64,000 nt of DNA from Saprospiraceae bacterium (lineage in GTDB: Bacteria; Bacteroidota; Bacteroidia; Chitinophagales; Saprospiraceae): NCBI GenBank assembly GCA_016718205.1, contig JADKEB010000036.1, positions 1 through 64,000 on the forward strand. The letters run 5' to 3'. Positions 27,509 to 38,100 of the stretch are shown here, piece by piece. A model generated the notes under the pieces. That model made no database searches. It saw only the letters and a program-made list of their open reading frames with translations, and was not told the origin of the DNA. How positions within the stretch are numbered: position 1 is the stretch's first letter; each line of letters opens with the position of its first letter. The position numbers and the translations under genes were made by a program.

Positions 27509-28618
27509 ATGCAAAAGTATAAAAACATATTTGTGGCAGCCACCAGTCAGCATGTAGGAAAAACTACTTCTACACTCGGCTTGGTCTCAACTTTTATGAA
27601 AAAGGGGTTGAAAGTTGGATATTGTAAACCGGTTGGTCAAAAATTTCTGGACATTCAAAACCTCCGTGTGGATAAAGACACCATACTATTTGCCGATCTG
27701 ATCAATTTTGAAATCATTCCTGAAATGCACAGCCCTGTAATCCTGGGTCCCGGCGCCACAGAAATATACATTGACCATCCTGATGATTTTAATTTGGATG
27801 AGATCATCATCAATGCTGAAAAAAAATTGAGCAAGGAAAATGAAATCGTAATATATGAAGGCACCGGACATCCCGGAGTCGGAAGTGTTGCCAATGTGTC
27901 CAATGCTAAGGTGGCCAGACTTCTGAATGCTGAGGTCATAATGATCGTGGAAGGAGGGGTAGGGAGTACCATTGATATGCTGAATATGACAACAGCACTT
28001 TTTAGAGAAGAAGGAGTACCCATACTTGGAGTGATAGTCAATAAAGTCATTCCGGAAAAGATGGATAAGGTGCAATACTATGTTGAAAAATGGCTGAAAG
28101 CCCATAATCTTCCTTTGCTGGGATTAATGCCATACGAAAAAAAGCTGGCTTACCCTTTGATTAAAACTGTAGCAGAAGCCGTAAATGGTTTTGTAACGTA
28201 CAATGCTGATTATGTAGATAATAAAGTGGAAAGTATAATTGCAGGATCGCTTATCGACCTGAAGGAATTGAAGAGTTCTGAAGACTTATTGCTGGTCGTT
28301 GCCACAAGATCCATCAATGAAGCTATCAAGAAGATTGAGTTGATGGTTCAAAATCATGGTATTCGCAATTGTCCACTATCAGGTATAGTGGCTACAGGCG
28401 AAGGACAAATTGATAAGCATACTATCAAATATATAGAGAAAAATAATTTGCCCTTGATACGGACCGAATTAGATACCTACGGGTCATTCCTGCGCATCAG
28501 CAAGATAGAAGTAAAAATCAACCGCTCCACACCTTGGAAAATAAAAATGGCCATTGATTTGATCGAAAATAATATTGATTTAGACCGAATTTTGGAATTA
28601 AGCCTTCTTCGTGATTAA
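27509..28618 (+). CDS. P-loop/DRTGG-domain protein (phosphotransacetylase N-terminal-like)
   Basis: 369 aa. A BioD/CobB-type P-loop NTPase domain occupies about residues 1-220: SQHVGKTTSTLGL is the nucleotide-binding loop, with YEGTGHPGVGS and MIVEGGVGSTIDM further on. A DRTGG-like domain follows (about 225-330). The same two-domain unit is found fused in front of phosphotransacetylase in long Pta proteins; here the acyltransferase domain is absent. The exact role is unknown, possibly a regulator of acetyl-phosphate metabolism. It is a single gene with no close partner; glgC follows after 88 bases on the same strand. Confidence 0.82.
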   Translation: MQKYKNIFVAATSQHVGKTTSTLGLVSTFMKKGLKVGYCKPVGQKFLDIQNLRVDKDTILFADLINFEIIPEMHSPVILGPGATEIYIDHPDDFNLDEIIINAEKKLSKENEIVIYEGTGHPGVGSVANVSNAKVARLLNAEVIMIVEGGVGSTIDMLNMTTALFREEGVPILGVIVNKVIPEKMDKVQYYVEKWLKAHNLPLLGLMPYEKKLAYPLIKTVAEAVNGFVTYNADYVDNKVESIIAGSLIDLKELKSSEDLLLVVATRSINEAIKKIELMVQNHGIRNCPLSGIVATGEGQIDKHTIKYIEKNNLPLIRTELDTYGSFLRISKIEVKINRSTPWKIKMAIDLIENNIDLDRILELSLLRD

Positions 28619-28706
28619 TTATTTAATTTTTTTTAAGTAATTCTTTTATGAGTGCCGTTTTATTATTATAATTGCCTATTGATAATTTTAATCAAAAACC
28701 ATAATC

Positions 28707-29999
28707 ATGAATCCTTCGAACAACATCATGCAAAAAACCATTTGCCTTATTTTAGGAGGTGGAGCCGGTACCAGATTGTACCCGTTAACTAAAGATAGGT
28801 CCAAGCCTGCTGTTCCTGTTGGTGGAAAGTATAGACTCATTGATATTCCTATTTCAAACTGTCTAAATGCAGGACTCTATAGGATTTTTGTACTTACCCA
28901 GTATAATTCAGCTTCTTTAAATAAGCACATTAAAAATTCTTTTCACTTTGATCATTATTCAAATGGATTTGTGGATATTCTTGCAGCGGAGCAGACCAGT
29001 GGTAACATGGATTGGTTTCAAGGTACAGCAGATGCTGTTCGCCAGTCTGTAAGAAATTTTGCGTTTTATGATTTTGACTACATACTCATACTATCAGGAG
29101 ATCAACTTTATCAGATGGATATAGAAGAAATGCTGGTAAGTCATGTAGAGCAGGGTGCAGATGTGACGATAGCTACTATACCCGTTGTAGCCAGCGACGC
29201 TACTTCCTTTGGCATCATGAAGGTAAACTCAGAAAATAAAATTGAGAGTTTTATTGAAAAGCCCAAAATGGATATTCTTTCAGAATGGACTTCCGATGTA
29301 AGTGATGAACTCAAAGCCAAAAATAAGATATACCTTGCTTCTATGGGTATTTATGTATTCAGCAGATCAGCTCTGCGTACCTTACTTAATGAAAACCCCA
29401 AAGCAGTAGATTTTGGAAAAGAACTGATTCCGGATTCTCTCAAAAGAGGAATGAATGTGGTGAGTTATGCTTATGAAGGCTATTGGACAGATATTGGAGA
29501 TATAAAGTCATTTTTTGAGGCAAATATTGCCCTTGCAGATGATATCCCGGAGTTCAATATGTTTGACAATGTCAATAAAATATTTACCCGAGCGAGATTA
29601 CTGCCTCCTGCTAAGTTTACAGGTGTGACCTTCTCAAAAGCAATTGTGGCTGAAGGCTCTATAGTGCAGGCAAAGTTAATTGAAAACGCTATTATTGGCA
29701 TCAGATCGAGAATTGATGATGGTACGGTAATTAAAAATGCCTACATAATGGGCAATGATTATTATGAATCCCTTGAAGATTTGGCTACTCCCGGAAAAAT
29801 ACCTATGGGAATCGGCCGCAACTGCTATATCGAAAACGCCATCATCGACAAACATGTAAGAATCGGTGATAGTGTGATCATAAGGGGACATGATACTTTG
29901 GAAGACATGGAAACCGAACATTACGTCATCAAAAAGGGTATTGTGGTTGTTAATAAAAGCGCTGTGATACCGAACGGTACGATTATTGGAAATAGATAG
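28707..29999 (+). CDS. glgC: Glucose-1-phosphate adenylyltransferase
   Basis: 430 aa. It makes ADP-glucose from glucose-1-phosphate and ATP, the committed step of bacterial glycogen synthesis. The nucleotide-binding motif GGGAGTRLYPLT (about residues 16-27), SKPAVPVGGKYRLIDIPISN, GTADAVRQ, LSGDQLY, and a C-terminal left-handed beta-helix tail (ENAIIGIRSRID to IENAIIDKHVRIG) are all present. The ATG at 28707 is used; a second at 28728 is possible. Neither glgA nor glgB is adjacent. Confidence 0.95.
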   Translation: MNPSNNIMQKTICLILGGGAGTRLYPLTKDRSKPAVPVGGKYRLIDIPISNCLNAGLYRIFVLTQYNSASLNKHIKNSFHFDHYSNGFVDILAAEQTSGNMDWFQGTADAVRQSVRNFAFYDFDYILILSGDQLYQMDIEEMLVSHVEQGADVTIATIPVVASDATSFGIMKVNSENKIESFIEKPKMDILSEWTSDVSDELKAKNKIYLASMGIYVFSRSALRTLLNENPKAVDFGKELIPDSLKRGMNVVSYAYEGYWTDIGDIKSFFEANIALADDIPEFNMFDNVNKIFTRARLLPPAKFTGVTFSKAIVAEGSIVQAKLIENAIIGIRSRIDDGTVIKNAYIMGNDYYESLEDLATPGKIPMGIGRNCYIENAIIDKHVRIGDSVIIRGHDTLEDMETEHYVIKKGIVVVNKSAVIPNGTIIGNR

Positions 30000-30196
30000 G
30001 TTATTTTGTTATTTTGGATCTTTAGGCCTTGACTAAAATGCTTTCGATATCAAACAAGTACTATAACCGGTAATACAGTTGCAAAATAGATTGATAATCA
30101 AAAAGTTTCCTAAACTCCTTGAACAATTAGAATATTGCTTCAGATTAGATGTTTATACATGATTGTTTTGTTGTTTTATGGTAAGAGATTTTATGT

Positions 30197-30416
30197 GTGT
30201 ATAACAAACTGCACAAATACTTAAATTCCCTCGCAACCCCTGTCTGACTACGTAGGCAGGCAGGCTCATTCCCTAAAGAGCTTGACAAGCTATGTTTGAG
30301 ACGACCCACGCCAATGCTTTCAATATAAGTGCTGGTCTCCCCTTAAGGGGTTGGGGGTAAGTATAGGCAAATGTAGCAAGTTATTTTTTTTCACAAAAGT
30401 GCAATTTGTTATACAC
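30197..30416. repeat. 220-bp element with 18-bp terminal inverted repeats
   Basis: Left end GTGTATAACAAACTGCAC (30197-30214) and right end GTGCAATTTGTTATACAC (30399-30416) are inverted repeats with one mismatch. Inside, a further inverted pair (CGCAACCCCTGTC side against CCTTAAGGGGTTGGGGG side) and a GCAGGCAGGC stretch are seen; the latter recurs at about 31463. No ORF. It is a second MITE-like family, distinct from the 17247/27009 elements. The rest of 30000-30549 shows nothing I can name. Confidence 0.65.
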
Positions 30417-30549
30417 TTAGATTTTAGAGTTTTTTGATGCTGTAGTCAATAATATTATATATTGCAACAAGAAAAATCATTTATCATGTTGATTTAAGTC
30501 ATATTTTGTACTTATAAATAGATGTACTTTTATTTCAAAATTAAGAGTT

Positions 30550-30948
30550 ATGAATACTGAGATGCCAATCAAAAAAATAAAAACATCCAAAATAGTGTAT
30601 GTTAAACCAGAAGATACCATGATGAAGGTGGAAGATATTTTTGAAAATTTTTCAATACATCATATTTTAGTAGTAGAAAATGAAATTTTGCGCGGCATTA
30701 TTAGCAAGTCTGATTTGCTGAAAGTGTACATATCTCATGCCAATGAAGGCAAGGTGCCTGATCGAAATAAGATTTTTGCTCGCGATGTTATGACTCAGGA
30801 TCCTATTACACTTGATACTGAAGATACCATCGGATTGGCAGCAGACCTGTTTTTATCCAATAAGATCCACTCTGTACCTGTGCTCAATGGTGATCAACTC
30901 AGCGGTATTATTACCAATCATGATCTGCTGAAGTATTGTTTCAGGTAA
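30550..30948 (+). CDS. Tandem CBS-domain protein
   Basis: 132 aa made almost wholly of two CBS domains (about residues 8-65 and 75-132), the fold that binds adenine nucleotides. Repeated features are ILVVENEILRGIISKSDLL and SVPVLNGDQLSGIITNHDLL, with DVMTQDPITLDTEDTIGLAA opening the second domain. Stand-alone CBS pairs usually sense energy state or regulate a partner enzyme; no partner is apparent here. Confidence 0.92.
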   Translation: MNTEMPIKKIKTSKIVYVKPEDTMMKVEDIFENFSIHHILVVENEILRGIISKSDLLKVYISHANEGKVPDRNKIFARDVMTQDPITLDTEDTIGLAADLFLSNKIHSVPVLNGDQLSGIITNHDLLKYCFR

Positions 30949-31267
30949 ATAGACTTTGTTGTATCAAAGAACCATATCAATACTTAAAAAACGCTATAGG
31001 AAATTATAAGGAAAAGATGCACAGGTTAGGAAACTCGTGAATTAGAGTTTACATTTTTTACTATTATTAACTAAAGCTTCGGTGTTTTTAAATAAAACAT
31101 ATACAATAAATTACATATTAAAGAATTATTCAATAAAATAACTTATGGTGCTGATAGCCAATGTCTTAAATAGCATTTACAAGGATTATAATTCTTAAGG
31201 GGTAAACTTAATGTACTTTCATATACTATGCCAAAGTCTACCTATGATTGGCCTTTTCATTTTTAGA

Positions 31268-31513
31268 CAAAACTTTGCAAAATTGCGTTAAGAACAGAAA
31301 ACTGTATGAGCCAAAACGAATGCACAAAGCGAGAACAAAATAACGAAGTTCCTCAAATATCAAAACGGTGATAAACTACAAAGGCGAGTTTTTTATGTTT
31401 AGCAATTTTGTGAAGTTTTGACGTTAAGGAAATGAAAAAGCCCTGCCTCGCCGTAACGTCAGGGCAGGCAGGCTTGACTTTTTGTTTCTTTTGTGTCAAG
31501 ACAAAAGAAAAAG
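31268..31513. repeat. Nested inverted repeats in a gene-free stretch
   Basis: CAAAACTTTGCAAAATTGC (31268-31286) is mirrored by GCAATTTTGTGAAGTTTTG (31402-31420), 17 of 19 matching. Just after, AAGCCCTGCCT and AGGCAGGCTT (about 31438-31475) form a hairpin, and CTTTTTGTTTCTTTTGT (31478-31494) pairs with ACAAAAGAAAAAG (31501-31513). The remaining bases of 30949-31820 show no gene. Similar pyrimidine/purine mirror hairpins are scattered in many Bacteroidota genomes; their role is unknown. Confidence 0.5.
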
Positions 31514-31688
31514 ATGTTAATATCAATCTAACAAGAATAATTTCATATATCAAGTTTAGAATGAAGTACGAAATTTGTAATTTGTCTTTGCAAAATTTAC
31601 TCCGAAACTTAAATTATTAATATACAATATTGGCCATTACTTTTTTAGGCCTGATTTTGTTAGAATAAAATTTTACTGTTCATTTACA

Positions 31689-31727
31689 AAGGGCGAAGCC
31701 CTGACAAAATAGCAGGGCTTCGCTCTT
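31689..31727. terminator. Strong hairpin downstream of etfA
   Basis: AAGGGCGAAGCCCTG (31689-31703) pairs with CAGGGCTTCGCTCTT (31713-31727), 14 of 15, with a 9-base loop. It is about 95 bases past the etfA stop on the minus strand and is likely the etfBA terminator. Confidence 0.6.
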
Positions 31728-31820
31728 ATGAAAGTTAAAACATATTCTTAGTATCAATTTTATCAAAAAGATGTCAGAAATAAGCTCATTACTTATAGGC
31801 GTTATGATGTAAAATAAGCA

Positions 31821-32780
31821 TTAAGACTCTTTAAACTTTCTGATAGCCGAAGTGAGTCTCGGCACTACTTCAAACAAATCACCTACCACTCCATAATCGG
31901 CCGCTTTGAAAAACGGAGCTTCGGGATCTTTGTTGATGACTACAATGACTTTGCTGTTATTTACACCGGCCAAATGCTGTATGGCTCCGGAAATACCGGC
32001 TGCAATATAAAGGTTAGGTCTGATGGCTACTCCTGTCTGACCTACGTGTTCATGATGAGGGCGCCAGTGTGAATCAGCCACAGGCCTCGAACAAGCAGTG
32101 GTCGCTCCCAAAACTGAAGCAAGATCTTCGATAATTCCCCAGTTTTCAGGACCTTTCATGCCTCTTCCAGCTGAAACTACCAATTCTGCTTCGGGTAGAG
32201 GAACGATACCTTCTGAAGTTTTTCTTTCTATTACTTTCAGAGATGTTGATGGAACAGTCATTTCGATTTTCTCTACAGGTGCAACTGTACCGGATGCTAC
32301 CGGCTGGACCGAATTACCCATGACAGATATTACTTTTTTATCTGTGGTGATGGTATATTGTACGATCGCTTTACCTGAAAATACTGATTTAGTCACCGTG
32401 AAGCCACTGGATGTCTCAGGCAATGCATTGGCACCAGATACGTTTCCTGCATTCATTTTTATGGCCAATCTACCGGAAAGAGATTTTCCATTGGCAGTTT
32501 GTGACAGGATGACAGTATTTGATCCTTGATTTTCAGCAACCTGAGCAATCATCTTCGTGAATGCCTGGGCATCGAAATCAGGTTGGCTATCCGGATTAAC
32601 ATGAATCACTTTACTGATACCGTATTGGCCGACGGATCCCGGGTCATTGGTACTACCAACAAGCACACCAACACATTGCGTACCTAGTGATTTTGCAAGT
32701 TGAGCACCATAATATGCCACTTCGTACCCTGTTTTTTTGATTTGTCCCTTAGGACTTTCTATGTATACTAATACAGACAT
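31821..32780 (-). CDS. etfA: Electron transfer flavoprotein subunit alpha
   Basis: 319 aa. EtfA holds the FAD of the EtfAB dimer, which accepts electrons from acyl-CoA dehydrogenases. The C-terminal FAD domain is clear: GRGMKGPENW, GATTACSRPVAD, QTGVAIRPNLYIAAGISGAI and INKDPEAPFFKAADYGVVGD. The N-terminal domain is the usual adenine-nucleotide-like fold. It follows etfB by 26 bases. Length is normal. No dehydrogenase or EtfQO gene is near. Confidence 0.96.
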   Translation of the reverse strand: MSVLVYIESPKGQIKKTGYEVAYYGAQLAKSLGTQCVGVLVGSTNDPGSVGQYGISKVIHVNPDSQPDFDAQAFTKMIAQVAENQGSNTVILSQTANGKSLSGRLAIKMNAGNVSGANALPETSSGFTVTKSVFSGKAIVQYTITTDKKVISVMGNSVQPVASGTVAPVEKIEMTVPSTSLKVIERKTSEGIVPLPEAELVVSAGRGMKGPENWGIIEDLASVLGATTACSRPVADSHWRPHHEHVGQTGVAIRPNLYIAAGISGAIQHLAGVNNSKVIVVINKDPEAPFFKAADYGVVGDLFEVVPRLTSAIRKFKES

Positions 32781-32806
32781 GATTTATTATTCTTTATATG
32801 ATAAAA

Positions 32807-33547
32807 TTATATAACTTTTGCTTCTTCATGCAGCAATCTGACCAATTCATCCATATTTTCCGGGTCAACAAGTTTAACTCCTGACTTGACATTCGGCAGG
32901 ACAAATTTTTCAGTTTTTACTCTTGCTTCAGTTTGAGAGGGTTGCAACACCTGCAGAGGCTTGCTTTTTGCCATCATGATACCTTTCATATTAGGAATTC
33001 TCTGTTCTGCAATTCCTTTTGCTGATGATAGTACCAGTGGTCCTTCCACTTTGCACACTTCCACGCCACCTTCGATATCTCTTGTCACGGTACTGGTAGT
33101 CCCATTCATTTCCAATTTTGATACATAGGAAACATAAGGTAAGTCCAGCAATTCGGCAACCATAGCTCCGACCTCACTACCATTGTAGTCTATAGTTTCT
33201 TTGCCCAGAAAGATGATGCCATAGTTTTTATCTTTTGCAAAATCGGCAATATTTGATGCTGTAGTAAAGGCGTCCTGTGGCTCTATATCTATTCTCACAG
33301 CATCATTTGCACCTATGGCAAGTGCTTTACGGATGATGATGTCATTGGACGCATTGCCTATGTTGATCACTGTTACGGTACCACCATGTTGCTCAGAAAG
33401 CTCTATAGCTCTTACTAAAGCATACCATTCATCGTATGGATTCATGATATAATTGATACCATCACCATTATACTCTGTGTCATTATTCTTAAAAGAAATT
33501 TTAGACGTAGTATCCGGTGTTTTACTAATACACACTAAATAGTTCAT
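32807..33547 (-). CDS. etfB: Electron transfer flavoprotein subunit beta
   Basis: 246 aa. Partner of EtfA, binding AMP. Landmarks are CISKTPDT at the start, NPYDEWYALVRAIELSE, GKETIDYNGSEVGAMVAELL and the recognition loop region near KGIAEQRIPNMKGIMMAKSK. It is the first gene of the etfBA operon, divergent from the TPR gene. Confidence 0.96.
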   Translation of the reverse strand: MNYLVCISKTPDTTSKISFKNNDTEYNGDGINYIMNPYDEWYALVRAIELSEQHGGTVTVINIGNASNDIIIRKALAIGANDAVRIDIEPQDAFTTASNIADFAKDKNYGIIFLGKETIDYNGSEVGAMVAELLDLPYVSYVSKLEMNGTTSTVTRDIEGGVEVCKVEGPLVLSSAKGIAEQRIPNMKGIMMAKSKPLQVLQPSQTEARVKTEKFVLPNVKSGVKLVDPENMDELVRLLHEEAKVI

Positions 33548-33644
33548 TTGGAAAATTATTTTAATTGATTATACATACTCTTAGTTAAAAAAATGATTTT
33601 ATAATTTTTAATATATAAATGCTATCGATTAACTGATTATAAAA

Positions 33645-33662
33645 TAACTTTGTGCAAAGATA
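33645..33662. promoter_or_regulatory. Back-to-back -7 elements between etfB and the TPR gene
   Basis: TAACTTTG (33645-33652) reads toward the TPR gene and, on the other strand, TATCTTTG (33655-33662) reads toward etfB, both TAnnTTTG. They are separated by only two bases, so the two promoters would compete for polymerase. No matching -33 TTG is evident for either. Confidence 0.4.
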
Positions 33663-33703
33663 GTTTACAATTTTCAAAAATTTAACTCAGAGTTAAAAAA
33701 ATA

Positions 33704-34024
33704 ATGAGTAAAAGATTAGAGTTGCTCCAAAACATGCTTAAAAATGATGAAACTGATTCATTTTTGTACTATGCTATAGCCAAAGAAATGGAGAGTCTCA
33801 GCAATTTTGGTGGAGCATTGGAACATTTTATACATATCAGAACCAATGATCCAGGATACGTCGGCATGTATTATCATCTGGGCAAACTATATGAAAAAAT
33901 GGGAGAACCTGACCTCGCTTTAGAAGCATATACCGCAGGAATCAATGTGGCTAAAAAGATACCTGACTTCCATGCCTTGTCAGAACTCAACAATGCAAAA
34001 CTAAATCTGGAGATGGAAATGTAA
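33704..34024 (+). CDS. Small TPR-repeat protein
   Basis: 106 aa, soluble, all-helical. Two to two-and-a-half tetratricopeptide repeats are visible: FLYYAIAKEMESLSNFGGAL, then YVGMYYHLGKLYEKMGEPDL followed by ALEAYTAGI. TPRs bind other proteins; the partner is unknown. It is a single gene divergent from etfB. Confidence 0.85.
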   Translation: MSKRLELLQNMLKNDETDSFLYYAIAKEMESLSNFGGALEHFIHIRTNDPGYVGMYYHLGKLYEKMGEPDLALEAYTAGINVAKKIPDFHALSELNNAKLNLEMEM

Positions 34025-34146
34025 ACCACGTTCCTTCCTCCTTGCTCCATGTTCCTTCCTTCACGTTCCTTCCTTCACGTTATTTTCACCATTCTCAAAG
34101 TTCCCTAAAGTGATTTCGGCTCCTCGCTGTTGCGCTCAACCACCTC

Positions 34147-34972
34147 ATTTAGGCATTTCCCCATTTCATCATTTAGGCATTTCCCCATTTCATCATTTAG
34201 GCATTTCCCCATTTCCTCATTTAGGCATTTCCTCATTTCCTCATTTAGCCATTTCCCCATTTCATCATTTAGGCATTTCCCCATTTCCTCATTTAGGCAT
34301 TTCCCCATTTCCTCATTTAGGCATTTCCCCATTTCATCATTTAGGCATTTCCCCATTTCATCATTTAGGCATTTCCCCATTTCCTCATTTAGGCATTTCC
34401 CCATTTCCTCATTTAGGCATTTCCCCATTTCCTCATTTAGGCATTTCCCCATTTCCTCATTTAGGCATTTCCCCATTTCATCATTTAGGCATTTCCCCAT
34501 TTTCTCATTTAGGCATTTCCCCATTTTCTCATTTAGGCATTTCCCCATTTCCTCATTTAGGCATTTCCTCATTTCCTCATTTAGGCATTTCCCCATTTTC
34601 TCATTTAGGCATTTCCCCATTTCCTCATTTAGGCATTTCCCCATTTCCTCATTTAGGCATTTCCCCATTTCCTCATTTAGGCATTTCCCCATTTCCTCAT
34701 TTAGGCATTTCCCCATTTTCTCATTTAGGCATTTCCCCATTTCCTCATTTAGGCATTTCCCCATTTTCTCATTTAGGCATTTCCCCATTTTCTCATTTAG
34801 GCATTTCCCCATTTCCTCATTTAGGCATTTCCCCATTTCCTCATTTAGGCATTTCCCCATTTCCTCATTTAGGCCCATTTAGGCATTTCCCCATTTCCTC
34901 ATTTAGGCATTTCCCCATTTCCTCATTTAGGCATTTCCCCATTTCATCATTTAGGCATTTCCCCATTTCCTC
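34147..34972. repeat. 24-bp minisatellite, about 34 copies
   Basis: The unit is ATTTAGGCATTTCCCCATTT followed by CCTC, CATC or TCTC. Thirty units run without a break from 34147 to 34866, a 10-base partial unit follows, then four more to 34972. Because the unit is 24 bases, frames without a stop stay open: two plus-strand frames and one minus-strand frame (repeat NEEMGKCL) look like 250-290 aa proteins. None has a ribosome-binding site or a signal, so I treat the array as non-coding. The flank 34025-34146 has its own short ACGTTCCTTCCTTC-type repeats, and 34973-35076 shows nothing else. Confidence 0.9.
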
Positions 34973-35076
34973 ATTTCATCATTGAATCATTCACCCTTCT
35001 CCATAATTCTATATCAATAACTAATACATTAATAAAAAATATATGTGTTAAAATTTCAATTTAAGAGAAGCGTATT

Positions 35077-35101
35077 GTGTTAAATTTGCGTTAATATTGC
35101 G
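35077..35101 (+). promoter_or_regulatory. Direct-repeat block upstream of susC copy 1
   Basis: GTGTTAAAT-TTGC-GTTAATATT-GCG resembles the GTTAAAT-N4-GTTAAAT block before susC copies 3 and 4, with the same 11-base period. It also contains TAAATTTG (35081-35088), a possible -7 element, about 88 bases from the ATG. Confidence 0.45.
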
Positions 35102-35175
35102 GGATGATTTTGCACTTGCAGATCACCATATACACCAAATTTTATTTTATTATTTTCTAACAAAACACATTAAAT

Positions 35176-38100
35176 ATGAAACAAGTCTTATTTTCGTTTT
35201 TGATTTTGCTCATGGGTGCAGCATCTGTTTCTGCCCAAAGGGCAATATCAGGAACTGTAACTGATGAAGGTGGGACACCTTTGATTGGTGCCAATATTCA
35301 AGCTAAGGAGGCTTCTGGCATCGGTACCATCACAGATGTTGATGGTTCTTACAAGTTGCAAATACCAGATAATGTAATTACTCTGGTGATCAGTTATGCA
35401 GGCTATACCACAAAAGAGATGGAGGTAGGCTCTTCGTCAGTGATGAACATTAGCTTGGCAGAAGGTAAACTTTTGGATGAAATCGTCGTGGTGGGCTATG
35501 GAACACAAAGAAAGAGTGATATTACTTCTTCTATTTCAAAAATTAGTGGAACGGAAATTGCTGGACTAGTAACTCCTAGTTTTGCACAACAACTAGCCGG
35601 AAGGGCGGCAGGTGTTCAAATAACTCAACAAACTGGTATTTTGGGTGAATCTCCTCGAATTCGAATAAGAGGCATTGCTTCAGTAAATTCTGGTACTACA
35701 CCACTTATTGTCATTGATGGAATGCCTATTTATTCTGGTGATTTAGGTGGTTATGCTAGTGCAAGCGGTTTGGGTGACCTAAATCCTGCTGATATTGAAT
35801 CATATGAAATATTGAAAGATGGAGCTGCAACTGCCATTTATGGATCGCGAGCAGCAAATGGAGTTATCCTTATAACTACAAAGAAAGGTAAAAAAGGTAC
35901 TACTAAAGTGTCTTTAAATTCTGTAATGGGTGTGAGTAAAGCTGTCAAAACGTTTGATCTTTTAAAAACATCTGACTTTTTAACCATTTCTAATGAAAAA
36001 AGAACTAACAGAGGACAAGCACCGTGGGCTATCGGAAATGAATTTGATACTGATTGGCAAGCCTCTGTTTTGAATAGCAATGCTATGCAAATGGATCATG
36101 TACTTTCAATAAGTGGAGGTACCGATAGAACTCTTTTTTACTTGTCGGGAGGCTATGCAAATCAAGATGGTATTGCCAAGAGTAATTCTATGAATAGATT
36201 TAATTTGAAAGCTAATCTTGAACATAAAATGTTGAATTGGTTAACATTTGGAGGAGGATTAACAGTTACCCATACGAATTATGATGGCTTAAATACTGGG
36301 GGTAATTCATTGTCAGGTAATATTTTTAATGCTATGAGACAACTTCCCAATACGCCAATTTTAAATCCTAATGATCCGACTGGATTTAACCTGAGTTCAA
36401 ATGGGCAGTGGGTTGGCCAATGGCAAAATACTGATCCTGTAGGAGACAATATCTCTAATATTGGATATGTTTTAGAAAATAATAAGTTTAACTCCAAAAT
36501 TAAAAGAACATTAGCAAATATTTTTGCTTCAGCTGATATTGTTAAAGGATTAAATTACAGGCTTCAAGCCAGTATTGATAATCCTAATACAAATGGATTT
36601 TTATACTATGACCCGATACATGGTGATGGATCTGGGTCAAAAGGAAGACTTCAAAACAGAAATGATGATTCTTTCAGATGGAACCTACAGCATATATTGA
36701 ATTATAATACAATAATAAAGGAAAAGCATAGTTTAGGACTGACTACTGGTGCTGAATTCCAAAAAGAACGTAATGAGAATTTTATTGCAATTGGAACGGG
36801 TCTATTGGATAGATTTTATAACCAAGTATTAGTCTCAAATGCTTATGAAGTTCAACAGTCAGGAGGTGGGGCAACAGAAGTTGGATTGATTTCGTATATT
36901 GGTAGATTTAATTATAATTATGCGCAAAGATATTTTGTACAGGTGTCGGTAAGAAGAGATGGCATTTCCAAATTGAGTTCTGATCAAAGATGGAATAACT
37001 TTACAGGGTATTCACTGGGTTGGAATTTGACTAATGAACCATTTATGGAAAAAGTAAAAGATATTTTTTCTGAGATTAAATTCAGATACTCTTATTCTGC
37101 TGTTGGTAATACAGAAATAGGCACTTATCCATATCTTGGACTAGCAATTGCTTCCCCTTATGGAACACTTAACGGTTTGGCTTTCAATCAATTCGGTAAT
37201 GATATTTTGACATGGGAAACAAGTAAGAAAACAGATTTTGGAGTTGATTTTGGTGTTTTTGATGATAAAATTAGAGTTACATTTGATTGGTTCAAAAACG
37301 ACATTGATAACTTAGTATTCGAAGAACCTGTTGCACCTTCATTGGGAGTACCTTTCAATAGAATAAATAAAAACATAGGGAAATCATTAAATCAAGGATA
37401 CGAATTTGGTGTAAATTATGATGTGTTAAATTCAGGTTCCTTGAAGTGGTCTCTTGGTGGTAATATAACATTTATGAGTAATAAAATTGTTTCACTCCCA
37501 AATAAAGGAGCAGATATTATTATCAATACAAATAACATACTTAGAGAGGGAGAGCCTATGAATTCATTATATGGCTTTAAATATTGGGGTGTTAATCCTG
37601 CAAATGGAAACCCAGTGTATTTCAAAGGTGATGGTACTTTAGTACAAGGAAACCTTGCTACAGGTTTATACAATAAATTTGACACTGCAAATCCTTCTGT
37701 ATTGGGTGAAGCTTCATCATTGAGCACTGCTACAGACCGTCAGATATTAGGAAATATATTACCAACATATTTTGGAGGTATCAATTCAAAATTAAGTTTT
37801 GAAAATTTTGATTTAAGCCTTCTTATGCGATTTAGTGGAGGAAACAAAATATTCAATTCTACACGAAGAGATTTAATGAATCAAAACCTTAATAATAATA
37901 GTTCTGAAATTCTGGGGAGGTGGCAAAGTGTTGAAAAGCCTGGAGATGGCCAAACTCCACGACTTTGGGCCAGTTCTAATACATTTGTAAACCTAACTGC
38001 AGTACCCATCACACGATTTGTTGAAGATGGTGATTTTTTTAGTTTTGATAACTTTACTCTTGGGTATTCACTGCCAAACCCTTTGTTAAACAAAATAAAT

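Noticed and set aside
34147..34972. CRISPR array
   Set aside because: Units are directly contiguous, 24 bases, with no unique spacers, and no cas gene is nearby.
34105..34985. Long open frames of 250-291 codons on both strands across the minisatellite
   Set aside because: They follow from a 24-base unit lacking stops in some frames; no ribosome-binding site, signal or non-repeat domain supports them.
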